A stretch of DNA of 9,156 nucleotides from CAIKAP01 sp964574605 (GCA_964574605.1 CAZNOK010000212.1:1-9156); one strand, 5' to 3'. Counted from the stretch's first letter, positions 1 through 5,672 are shown. The notes: a model not told the origin generated them from the sequence alone. Program-made: numbers and translations.

Positions 1-52
1 TTCCCGCAGCCTCATTCAAAACTTACAAGCGAATTCTTGGACAGACTCCTAG
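1..52. mobile_element. possible end of a third insertion sequence, running off the left edge
   Basis: The ISL3-type transposase reading frame loses its family resemblance at about position 56, right after the ...GFWRRLR stretch. Read on the minus strand, the next bases are GGAGTCTGTCCAAGAATTCG, which resemble the terminal inverted repeats of IS4/IS5/IS1182-type elements. This suggests that another element inserted into the ISL3 copy and that only its tip is in the window. The resemblance is from memory. No second end, transposase or target duplication is visible, so a simple deletion junction is an equally good explanation. Confidence 0.25.
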
Positions 53-55
53 GCG

Positions 56-648
56 CAACCGCCGCCAGAACCCGCGCAGACACTCCCCGCCGCGTCCGTG
101 TGGCACCCACACGATCCGGCCGGTTTCCCAGTCAATGACCAGCGTGTAGAACTTCCTGAGGTACCCCACGTAGATTTCGTCCATGGTTAGACAACGCAGC
201 GAGCGGTCGGACAAGTGTGCCAGTTCCTTGGCCCGATAGGGGCGCATGATCTCTTTGACGCTGTCCCACGCCAAGCCGGTGACGGCGGCCACATCGGCCA
301 GCGTCATCCCTTGGCTCAGGCCGAAGACGTACTGGCGGAGCCGTTGCGTGTAGTGGACGTAAGCCGGGGCAAAAGGGGGGCGACCTCGAAGTTCTTGTGG
401 CAATCTTGGCAGTTGGCGCTGGGCACCTCGGTCTTCAGCCAGACGGTCTTGAAGCCGATGGGGACGGTGCGAATGCGACGCCAGCGGGGTTCCTTGTGGA
501 TGAGCCGTGTACTGTGGCAGGTGGGGCAGACAAACAACTCGGGTTTGACTTTCAAGGTGAACTGCACGGCCCCCGACGGGTAATCGGTGCGGACATACTG
601 GTAGCCTTCCCGCACCCCAAAGGCATGATAAAGGAGGCTTTGGTTCAT
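56..648 (-). pseudogene. ISL3-family transposase, frameshifted and 3'-truncated
   Basis: Starting at ATG 648, the N-terminal part (MNQSLLYHAFG...) carries the zinc-finger-like CPTC...NCQDC pair of CxxC motifs typical of ISL3 transposases, then ...CHKNFEVAP. Similarity jumps to the -1 frame at the C6/T4 homopolymer (371-380) and continues as PPFAPAYVHYTQRLRQY. That part holds an HTH-like segment (MTLADVAAVTGLAWDSVKEI), the start of the DDE domain with its first aspartate (LTMDEIYVGY) and VIDWETGRIVW...FWRRLR. The frame then diverges and stops at 23. ISL3 transposases are usually about 400 residues, and the second Asp and the Glu of the DDE triad are absent, so this copy cannot be active. The upstream end of the element is probably near 672, where minus-strand GGGTGTATCGGCTATAAC resembles an ISL3 terminus. 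Family assignment is by motif recognition. Confidence 0.8.
371..380 (-). other. frameshift site in the ISL3 transposase (C6T4 homopolymer)
   Basis: On the minus strand the frame reads GTC GCC CCC CTT TTG. The continuation of the transposase lies in the -1 frame (CCT TTT GCC CCG). A single missing base in the C6 or T4 run would explain it. It does not match a canonical X-XXY-YYZ slippery heptamer in the incoming frame, so a disabling indel or a sequencing error is likelier than programmed frameshifting. Confidence 0.65.
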
Positions 649-674
649 GCCCCTGTTATAGCCGATACACCCTC

Positions 675-909
675 TCAGGCGGATACTTCCGGGTTGAACC
701 GTTTGGGCGGGCGATGCAAACACTGGGCGTGCGGGTGCAGTGTGCGCATTCACCACAAGCCAAAGGGCGGGTCGAACGCCGCCATCAAGTGTTTCAAGAT
801 CGGCTGGTCAAAGAATTGCGTTTAGCCGGCATCCAGAGCATCAAGGCGGCCAATCGTTTCCTGGACGCTACCTTCCTGCCCGAACTGAACGCGCGCTTCA
901 CCGTGCCTG
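675..909 (+). pseudogene. ISNCY/IS481-like DDE transposase, C-terminal core fragment
   Basis: The plus-strand frame reads ...EPFGRAMQTLGVRVQCAHSPQAKGRVERRHQVFQDRLVKELRLAGIQSIKAANRFLDATFLPELNARFTVPA. HSPQAKGRVER is the hallmark around the catalytic glutamate of rve-type integrase/transposase domains, and DRLVKELRLAGI...ANRFL...NARF is characteristic of the ISNCY group. Everything upstream (DNA-binding domain and first two Asp) is missing because the ISL3 element abuts at about 673. That position fits insertion of the ISL3 copy into this transposase gene, with the 5' part lying outside the window. No start codon of its own can be argued. Confidence 0.8.
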
Positions 910-1230
910 CGGTGCTCTCGTTGGTGACTGTTCGGTGTCGGCGGCGGATCACCCGTGGCAGTGTAGGGGGATCGCGGCGGGTCCGGCCACGCGCCGCGCC
1001 GGTCCGTCCGCGCCCGCCACCGACCGCGTTTCGCTCAAGGAAGGCTCGCCTCCGGACGCGGTGGGTGAAAGCGGGCGACTGGGAGATCGGCTCGCCATCA
1101 GGACGCGCCACAAAAAGCTGGGGCGAAACGCGGTCAACGTGTGTGGCTGTGGCGGGTGCGGACGGAGGCGCGGCTAAAGATGAGGGGACATTCTCATCGA
1201 GGTTTGACACCCGTTTGATTCCGTTCCACG
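910..1230 (+). mobile_element. degenerate 3' end of the ISNCY/IS481-like element
   Basis: This stretch has no intact gene. Just after the transposase core, the frame shifted by one base reads VSAADHPWQC. This resembles the (A)DHPWR-type tail of these transposases, and only about 20 bases separate it from ...FTVPA, so an internal deletion with frameshift is likely. The rest codes for Arg/Pro/Ala-rich nonsense in all frames. At 1181-1211 the sequence GGGGACATTCTCATCGAGG, followed closely by TTTGACACCC, resembles the 3' non-coding end of such elements. The outer boundary of the element is not precisely visible. Confidence 0.5.
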
Positions 1231-1266
1231 ACTAAGGAGTTGCGACTCTCGTTCCCAAAAAGATTG

Positions 1267-1295
1267 TTGACAGTATGCACTTTATGTAATAAAGT
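1267..1295 (+). promoter_or_regulatory. candidate sigma-70 promoter of the membrane protein/regulator operon
   Basis: A perfect TTGACA (1267-1272) is followed after 17 bases by TAAAGT (1290-1295), which matches TATAAT at 4 of 6 positions. The predicted transcription start falls at about 1302-1303, on the ATG of the next gene, so the transcript would have almost no leader. The -10 element lies inside the 1278-1296 inverted repeat, so a protein bound there would block RNA polymerase. Confidence 0.5.
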
Positions 1296-1296
1296 G
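1278..1296. promoter_or_regulatory. operator-like inverted repeat, copy 1
   Basis: CACTTTAT-GTA-ATAAAGTG is a perfect 8 bp inverted repeat with a 3 bp centre. It overlaps the candidate -10 element and ends 6 bases before ATG 1303. A nearly identical site precedes ispH (2230-2248). The obvious candidate ligand is the HTH_34 regulator encoded two genes downstream, since small dimeric winged-helix regulators typically bind such symmetric sites and repress themselves. The regulator-site link is inferred. Confidence 0.65.
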
Positions 1297-1302
1297 GATG
1301 CA

Positions 1303-1884
1303 ATGAAAGCAAACTCTGCCGAAGAAAATCTCTCACTGATCCGCACTTTGATGGAGCGCGCCACGATCTACCGACGCGCTCTCGCGCCGATCATGCTCAC
1401 CGTCGGCATCGTCGGCACGACCGTGTCGGTTGTCGGAATGCTCGGCAAGCTTGATGCGCCGATCCCGTTCGTCGTCTGCTGGGTGATTGCAGCGGCTTTC
1501 GCGCTCCTTGCGGCTTTCGCGCTGGCGCGACGCGAGGCAATCCGTGAGCACGAAGCGTTCTGGTCGCCGCCGACAAGGCGCGTGGCATTGGCACTGCTGC
1601 CGTCGGGTATGATGGGTGTCATCGTGGTGTGCGTCGAAGCCGACCCGACACGACTGGCGGGTTGGTGGCTGCTGATCTATGCTCTTGGACTGCATGGCGC
1701 GGGTTTTTTTATGCCGAGTGGCGTGCGGCGGTTGAGCTGGCTATTCCTGCTGGCCGGTGGCACAGTTCTTGGTTGCAGAATTTGCTGTTCGCCGCACGTG
1801 GTGATGGGACTCGGTTTTGGCGGGCTGCATCTGGTTTACGGAATCTATCTTTACATTACCCGATCAAGGCCGACTTCACTGTGA
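1303..1884 (+). CDS. six-helix membrane protein paired with an HTH_34 regulator
   Basis: A 193-residue integral membrane protein of unknown function. A soluble N-terminal helix (ENLSLIRTLMERATIYRRALAP, residues 8-29) precedes about six hydrophobic segments, near residues 26-48, 54-76, 93-113, 121-138, 144-160 and 165-186. I recall similar proteins immediately upstream of HTH_34 regulators in Verrucomicrobiota and relatives. The ATG at 1303 is preferred because the family begins a few residues before ENL-x-x-IRTLMER. The in-frame TTG at 1240 abuts AAGGAG with no spacing and would add unrelated residues. The stop codon overlaps the GTG of the regulator (GTGA), so the two are translationally coupled. 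A sensory or regulator-tethering role is possible, but nothing in the sequence shows a substrate. Confidence 0.8.
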   Translation: MKANSAEENLSLIRTLMERATIYRRALAPIMLTVGIVGTTVSVVGMLGKLDAPIPFVVCWVIAAAFALLAAFALARREAIREHEAFWSPPTRRVALALLPSGMMGVIVVCVEADPTRLAGWWLLIYALGLHGAGFFMPSGVRRLSWLFLLAGGTVLGCRICCSPHVVMGLGFGGLHLVYGIYLYITRSRPTSL

Positions 1885-2189
1885 ACCCCGACGCGTTCCA
1901 GAAGCTCGACAAGGTCATCCACGAAAAGACGCGGCTTGCCATTGTGTCGTTGCTCGCGGCGACGCCTGAGCTTTCGTTCACTGAACTTCGCGATAGCCTG
2001 AACCTGACCGATGGCAATCTTTGCATTCAGCTTCGCACCCTTCAACAGGCCGGGTACATCGCCGTCACCAAAACATTTGAGAACCGTCGGCCGCGCTCGA
2101 CCTGCACTTTGACCGCCAAGGGACGCAAGATGTTCTCCGACTACATCGGCATCCTCGAAGAAATCGTCAAACAGAGCCGGCAGAACTGA
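1881..2189 (+). CDS. small winged-helix transcriptional regulator (HTH_34 type)
   Basis: A 102-residue single-domain DNA-binding protein. The sequence FQKLDKVIHEKTRLAIVSLL (residues 6-25) opens a winged helix. LSFTELRDSLNLTDGNLCIQ (31-50) forms the helix-turn-helix, the recognition helix runs through about residue 57, and AGYIAVTKTFENRRPRSTCTLT (57-78) forms the beta wing. The closing helix GRKMFSDYIGILEEIVKQ is probably the dimerisation helix. This is the HTH_34 (PF13601) pattern, related to MarR/ArsR regulators. No metal-binding cysteine cluster or ligand domain is present. The GTG start at 1881 overlaps the previous stop by 4 bp and has AAGG 11 bases upstream. A longer in-frame reading begins at 1629 but would lie wholly inside the membrane gene. 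It probably represses its own operon and ispH through the paired inverted repeats (inference). Confidence 0.9.
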   Translation: MNPDAFQKLDKVIHEKTRLAIVSLLAATPELSFTELRDSLNLTDGNLCIQLRTLQQAGYIAVTKTFENRRPRSTCTLTAKGRKMFSDYIGILEEIVKQSRQN

Positions 2190-2229
2190 CGCCCGATGAA
2201 TGATTGCAATCACCTCCATTATGGCCATC

Positions 2230-2248
2230 CACTTTATGATATAAAGCC
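2230..2248. promoter_or_regulatory. operator-like inverted repeat, copy 2, at the ispH start
   Basis: CACTTTAT-GAT-ATAAAGCC shares the complete left arm, the 3 bp spacing and the first 6 bases of the right arm with copy 1. Only the last two bases break the symmetry. It lies directly against the ispH ATG (2249) and contains the -10-like hexamers TATGAT (2235-2240) and TATAAA (2240-2245). No good -35 hexamer is seen at 16-18 bp, so the promoter may be weak. A repressor bound here would cover both the promoter and the start codon. Confidence 0.6.
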
Positions 2249-3109
2249 ATGAGAATCCTTCGTGCTGCACATCTCGGCTGGTGCTTCGGCGTCCGCGATG
2301 CCGTCGCGCTGGTCGCCAACGAAGCCCGGTACGGTCGTGTCGCCGTGCTGGGCGAGTTGGTTCACAACGACACTGTCAACGCCGCTTTGCGCGCGCAAGG
2401 TGTGCAGTTGATCCACAACCTCGACGAGGTTCGTGCCGACACTGTCGTTATAACCGCGCACGGGCTTTCGGACACCGCGTTGGCACGCATTCGCGAGCGC
2501 GTGCCGCGTGTGCTCGACGCAACCTGTCCGCTCGTGCGACGCGCCCACCGCGCGCTGCGCGAACTTGTTGCCGATGGATTTCATCCCGTCGTGATCGGGA
2601 AACGCGAGCATGTTGAGGTTCGCGGACTCACGGACGATTTCGTGGAGTTTGACGTCGTGTTGTCCGAGGAAGATGTGCGCATGCTCCCGCCGCGTTGGCG
2701 GTACGGCATCGTCGCACAAACAACCCAGCCGGTTGAGCGTGTCGAACGGTTGGTCGCGGCGATCCGTCAACGGTTTTTCGAATCAGAAGTGCGATTTGTG
2801 GACACGGTTTGCCAAGCGACGAAGCAACGTCAGGCGGCGGCCATTGCATTGGCACAACAGTGCGACGCAGTGGTGGTGATCGGCAGCCGGCATAGCAACA
2901 ACACGCGCGAACTAGCGGAAACGTGTGCGCGGTTTTGTCGGCGTGTGTTCCGCGTCGAGAACGCGGAGGAACTGGAGCCGTCGTGGTTCGCCAACGCCGA
3001 GACGGTTGGCATCACAGCGGGAACCTCGACGCCGGACGAGGTAATCGAGGCGGTAGAACAGCGGTTGTGGATACTGGCAGCCCAGTGCCTTCATGGGGTG
3101 GCGGCGTGA
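2249..3109 (+). CDS. ispH: 4-hydroxy-3-methylbut-2-enyl diphosphate reductase (IspH)
   Basis: IspH is the cytosolic [4Fe-4S] enzyme of the last MEP-pathway step, reducing HMBPP to IPP and DMAPP. All three cluster cysteines are present: C12 (GWCFGVRDA), C93 (DATCPLV) and C188 (VDTVCQATKQRQ). Active-site residues are recognisable: H39 in LGELVHN, H71 in TAHG, H121/E123 in EHVEVRG (where many homologues have GHPEVEG), the AQTT loop (156-159), GSRHSNNTREL (212-222) and TAGTSTPDEV near the C terminus (a Thr/Ser variant of GASAPD). At 286 residues it is slightly shorter than the E. coli enzyme but complete. The ATG is chosen because MRILRAAHLGWCFGV matches the family N terminus. No Shine-Dalgarno sequence is visible and the operator-like repeat touches the ATG. 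It lies downstream of the regulator with a 59 bp gap and upstream of two membrane genes. Confidence 0.96.
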   Translation: MRILRAAHLGWCFGVRDAVALVANEARYGRVAVLGELVHNDTVNAALRAQGVQLIHNLDEVRADTVVITAHGLSDTALARIRERVPRVLDATCPLVRRAHRALRELVADGFHPVVIGKREHVEVRGLTDDFVEFDVVLSEEDVRMLPPRWRYGIVAQTTQPVERVERLVAAIRQRFFESEVRFVDTVCQATKQRQAAAIALAQQCDAVVVIGSRHSNNTRELAETCARFCRRVFRVENAEELEPSWFANAETVGITAGTSTPDEVIEAVEQRLWILAAQCLHGVAA

Positions 3110-3138
3110 ACTAAAGAACTCAACAACAGGAGACAAAC

Positions 3139-3876
3139 ATGAAAGAACTATGGAAACTAGTGGATATGTTGTTGCGGGAACGCGAGGCCGTTTCGAGCGA
3201 GGAGGCGCTCAGCCGGATGCGAGTGCTGCGCTTGGCGGTGATTGTGTTGTTGTTGGCGGCGGCGTATGGAGTGTTTATGGGTGTGTACGCGTTGACGTCG
3301 CGCGCGACACCCGAGTACCGGCAAGTCGTGTCGTGCATGTGGAAGGTGCCGGTGCTGTTCTTGGTGACGCTCTTGATCTGTTTCCCGTCGTTGTATGTGT
3401 TCAGTACATTGCTCGGGTCGCGGCTGTCGTTTCTGGCGACGCTGAAGGCGCTGCTGGGGATCGTGGCGATCACCGTGACGGTGCTGGCGTCATTTGGCCC
3501 GATCGTGGCATTCTTCTCGGTCAGCACGGAAAACTACGCGTTCATGAAACTGTTGAACGTGGCATTTTTCGCCGTGGCCGGCTTGCTCGGCGTGGGGGCG
3601 TTGTTGAAGGCGTTGCGGTTTCTCCTCAGTTCGCCGCCGGTTCCGGCAGCCGACGATAGGCCGCCGGTCATCTGGCTGAAGACTGCCGGTGAGGAACGGC
3701 AGATCAGGCGGGTCTTTCGCATTTGGATTCTGATCTACGCACTGGTGGGCGCGCAGATGGGCTGGGTACTGCGCCCGTTTCTCGGAGACCCGCACTCGCC
3801 GTTTGCCTGGTTCCGCGCGCGGCAGGCGAATTTCTTTTTGGATGTCTGGCAATCGTTTCTGAAACTGTTTTCTTGA
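3139..3876 (+). CDS. unnamed membrane protein, paralogue 1 of a tandem pair
   Basis: A 245-residue protein with about five transmembrane segments (near residues 30-51, 69-91, 102-126, 136-160 and 192-212) and a charged N-terminal tail. It shares a string of motifs with its neighbour: KVP-x-LF-x-VT...C-x-PS, LA-x-x-GPI, VST-x-NY and QM-x-WVLRPF-x-GDP-x-x-PF near the C terminus. The pair is clearly a duplication. I do not know a function. I recall similar proteins in Planctomycetota/Verrucomicrobiota, some under unreliable automatic names. AGGAG (3128-3132) six bases before the ATG fixes the start. It follows ispH by 29 bp and is probably co-transcribed with it, so a role linked to isoprenoids or the envelope is conceivable but unproven. 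Confidence 0.85.
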   Translation: MKELWKLVDMLLREREAVSSEEALSRMRVLRLAVIVLLLAAAYGVFMGVYALTSRATPEYRQVVSCMWKVPVLFLVTLLICFPSLYVFSTLLGSRLSFLATLKALLGIVAITVTVLASFGPIVAFFSVSTENYAFMKLLNVAFFAVAGLLGVGALLKALRFLLSSPPVPAADDRPPVIWLKTAGEERQIRRVFRIWILIYALVGAQMGWVLRPFLGDPHSPFAWFRARQANFFLDVWQSFLKLFS

Positions 3877-3880
3877 ACTC

Positions 3881-4531
3881 ATGCGCCGCTTCCTGCTGAA
3901 CATTGATCGTTTCTTGCGCATCGAAGGCGCCGCCGGTGTTCGGGAGCAACTGCCGATGATCGTGGCCTGCGGCGCGTTGTACGGCGCAATCATGGGAAGC
4001 TATCGCGGACTGGACGGCGACGGCTGGAAGCAGATGTTGTTGTCGGCATCAAAGGTGCCAATGTTGTTCTTCGTGACGTTCTTGCTTTGCCTGCCGTCGT
4101 ACTTCGTGCTGAACGTGCTCGCCGGGTTGCGCGGTGATTTTCCGCAGGTGCTGCGCGCGTTGTTGTCGTTCCAATCGCTGGCTGCGGTCGTGTTGGCGGC
4201 GTTGGGGCCGATCACGTGGCTGATGAATGTCTCGACACCCAACTACGGCTTCATCGTGGTGTGGAATGGCATCATGTTCGCCATCGCCAGCCTGTTCGGA
4301 CAGTGGCGGATGCGTCGGCTTTATCAGCCGCTGATTGCTGTCAATCCGCGCCACTGCGTGTTGTTACGGACGTGGATGATTTTGTATTGGTTCGTGGCAA
4401 TCCAGATGGCGTGGGTGCTGCGCCCATTTGTGGGCGACCCCACGAAACCGTTTCAGCTTTTGCGACCGCAAGCTTGGGGCAACGCCTATGTCGAGATCGT
4501 CTCACTGCTTTGTCGGGTCTGGTCGATGTGA
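3881..4531 (+). CDS. unnamed membrane protein, paralogue 2 of a tandem pair
   Basis: A 216-residue integral membrane protein homologous to the preceding gene product, with about five hydrophobic segments (near residues 24-42, 58-81, 90-116, 123-142 and 161-181). Matching landmarks are KVPMLFFVTFLLCLPS (58-73), LAALGPI (105-111), VSTPNYGF (117-124) and QMAWVLRPFVGDPTKPF (175-191). It lacks the longer N-terminal tail and the inter-helix loop (about residues 164-190) of paralogue 1. The ATG lies 4 bases after the upstream stop, with no clear Shine-Dalgarno sequence, which suggests reinitiation and production of both proteins in fixed ratio. They may form a heteromer. The function is unknown. Confidence 0.83.
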   Translation: MRRFLLNIDRFLRIEGAAGVREQLPMIVACGALYGAIMGSYRGLDGDGWKQMLLSASKVPMLFFVTFLLCLPSYFVLNVLAGLRGDFPQVLRALLSFQSLAAVVLAALGPITWLMNVSTPNYGFIVVWNGIMFAIASLFGQWRMRRLYQPLIAVNPRHCVLLRTWMILYWFVAIQMAWVLRPFVGDPTKPFQLLRPQAWGNAYVEIVSLLCRVWSM

Positions 4532-4581
4532 GAAATGAAGTGGAAGATGTTCCGGTTTTGTTCCGGCGAGTGAAGTTTGGC

Positions 4582-4609
4582 TTGATTTGGCGCGAGAACC
4601 GGCGAGAAT
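4582..4609 (+). promoter_or_regulatory. possible promoter of the tRNA-Gly gene
   Basis: TTGATT (4582-4587) and GAGAAT (4604-4609) are separated by 16 bases, each matching its consensus hexamer at 4 of 6 positions. The start would fall about 7 bases before the mature tRNA 5' end. The match is modest. Confidence 0.3.
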
Positions 4610-4622
4610 GCAGCACATGCAA

Positions 4623-4696
4623 GCGGGTGTAGCATAGTGGTAATGCACCGGCTTCCCAAGCCGGTAAGGAGGGTTCGATTCCCTTCACCCGCTCCA
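4623..4696 (+). tRNA. tRNA-Gly (anticodon CCC), CCA encoded
   Basis: The full cloverleaf can be drawn. The acceptor stem is GCGGGTG/CACCCGC (4623-4629 with 4686-4692), the D arm is GCATAGTGGTAATGC, and the anticodon stem is CCGGC/GCCGG with loop TTCCCAA (anticodon CCC at 4655-4657). The T stem GAGGG/CCCTT has one G-U pair and encloses loop TTCGATT. The discriminator is T, followed by encoded CCA (4694-4696). It reads GGG codons. A T6 run (4699-4704) follows at once and may help end transcription. The next gene is convergent, with its stop codon only 12 bp away. Confidence 0.98.
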
Positions 4697-4707
4697 ACTT
4701 TTTTCTG

Positions 4708-5130
4708 TCAGTTGCGGACGCTGACGGCCAGCACGATCCAGTCGTTGCCGACTTCGGGGCCTTTCACGAGGAGATGGCCATTCTCGACAACCCTGACGAC
4801 GCTCCGCACCAACAGGGTCTTGCCGGAATACCATTCGAGTTCGAGTTCCTGCTGGCGTTTGTTCGACGGCCGAGGGGTGACGAACACTTGGAAATTCTGG
4901 CCGAGGTTAAGTTGAAGTTTCGCGCCGGTTTTCAGCGGCTGCTGCTGGGCGCCAAGCTGCTGGTAGAACTTGTAGCCAAACTTCTCCTTGAGCTTGCCGG
5001 AAATATCGGCAAGGACAGGGTCGGTCTTGCCGTGTTCGTTGGAGGCGCGAATCAGGCGGGCTTGGACGCTCGCGGCATGCGCCGGCCATGCGAACAGAAG
5101 CGACAACACGACTGTCGCAATCCAGCGCAT
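4708..5130 (-). CDS. small exported protein, last gene of the rtcB-sigma operon
   Basis: A 140-residue protein with a clear signal peptide, MRWIATVVLSLLFAWPAHA, probably cut after AHA. The mature part (ASVQARLIRASNEHGKTDP..., then KLKEKFGYKFYQQLGAQ, LNLGQNFQVFVTPRP and a C-terminal beta-rich GHLLVKGPEVGNDWIVLAVSV) lacks cysteines and known catalytic motifs. I recall similar small exported proteins beside ECF sigma/anti-sigma genes in Verrucomicrobiota-like genomes, with an xVQARLIxxSN start and a closing GP-x-x-x-x-DWI stretch. No function is known to me. The start is taken at ATG 5130, two bases after the anti-sigma stop, because the signal peptide begins there. The in-frame upstream Met would add nine residues of the overlapping gene. 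A sensor input or target of the sigma/anti-sigma pair is a reasonable guess. Confidence 0.8.
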   Translation of the reverse strand: MRWIATVVLSLLFAWPAHAASVQARLIRASNEHGKTDPVLADISGKLKEKFGYKFYQQLGAQQQPLKTGAKLQLNLGQNFQVFVTPRPSNKRQQELELEWYSGKTLLVRSVVRVVENGHLLVKGPEVGNDWIVLAVSVRN

Positions 5131-5132
5131 GA

Positions 5133-5672
5133 TCAGGTCTCGAGGTTGTCGAAGCACTCTTTCATCTGGTCAAGGTCGGGTGTCCATTCAAGACCCGAGA
5201 CCCAGATGACGGCCACGTCGGCGTCAGCGCCTTTCAACGGCGTGGCCACGGTGTTCGGAATGACGGTGTCCACGCGCTCGACCATGACGGCACCGGGACC
5301 GGCGAGACGCGGTTGCTGGAGCATGACGCCGGTAGCCAGCAGAAGCATCAGGCCGGAGGTGACGGTGGCGAGCGCTCCACGATGAACCATGAGCCAGTCA
5401 CTCAACGACAGGCGCGGCATGGGGATGGAAATGGTTTCGTTCTCGTGCATCTCGATCTCGCGACGGATCTTGGACCAGAAGAAATCAGCGGAATCGCTCA
5501 TCTCCACGACGGGCGGGCAGGCCGCGAGCGTTTCGCGGACGCGTTCGACGCGATGGTATTCCGCGGCGCATTGCGGGCAATGCCGCACGTGCCGCTGGGT
5601 CAACCATCGGGACAATCCTTTCAGCTCGCCGTCGGCCAGCGCGCTGATTTTTTCTGTGTTGTGACTTTTCAT
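5133..5672 (-). CDS. membrane-anchored zinc-finger anti-sigma factor
   Basis: A 179-residue protein with the ZAS (zf-HC2) signature Hx3Cx2C at H28-C32-C35 (RHVRHCPQCAAEY), preceded by the typical KISALADGELKG helix. The cytoplasmic N terminus should bind the ECF sigma factor. A single transmembrane helix lies at about residues 97-118 (HRGALATVTSGLMLLLATGV), followed by a periplasmic tail of about 60 residues with MVERVDTVIPNTV...ADVAVIWVSGLEW. The start at 5672 is supported by the ATGA overlap with the sigma stop codon and by the MKS...ADGEL family start. A longer in-frame reading would run back into the sigma gene. Partner by position: the sigma factor just upstream. Release of sigma would follow envelope signals or redox/zinc loss (family knowledge, not shown here). 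Confidence 0.9.
   Translation of the reverse strand: MKSHNTEKISALADGELKGLSRWLTQRHVRHCPQCAAEYHRVERVRETLAACPPVVEMSDSADFFWSKIRREIEMHENETISIPMPRLSLSDWLMVHRGALATVTSGLMLLLATGVMLQQPRLAGPGAVMVERVDTVIPNTVATPLKGADADVAVIWVSGLEWTPDLDQMKECFDNLET

Noticed and set aside
794..1210. Minus-strand and alternative plus-strand reading frames over the insertion-sequence debris
   Set aside because: They give low-complexity Arg/Ala/Pro-rich translations without recognisable domains, and the only coherent signal is the plus-strand transposase fragment.
1240..1302. Earlier TTG start for the six-helix membrane protein, with AAGGAG just before it
   Set aside because: The AAGGAG touches the TTG with no spacing, the added residues do not fit the family start, and the best promoter lies downstream of this TTG.
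2201..2212. Perfect 12 bp palindrome TGATTGCAATCA upstream of ispH
   Set aside because: A 12 bp palindrome is expected about twice by chance in a window of this size, and no second copy was seen. It was not promoted to an operator.
4549..4606. Short direct repeats GTTCCGG and CCGGCGAG between the second membrane gene and the tRNA
   Set aside because: Seven- and eight-base repeats in GC-rich spacer DNA are unremarkable, and no regular spacing or array is present.
4341..4697. Minus-strand reading frame beginning MERVKGIEPSLPAWEAGALPLCYTR
   Set aside because: This is the well-known spurious translation of the complement of a tRNA gene. The rest is antisense to the second membrane gene.
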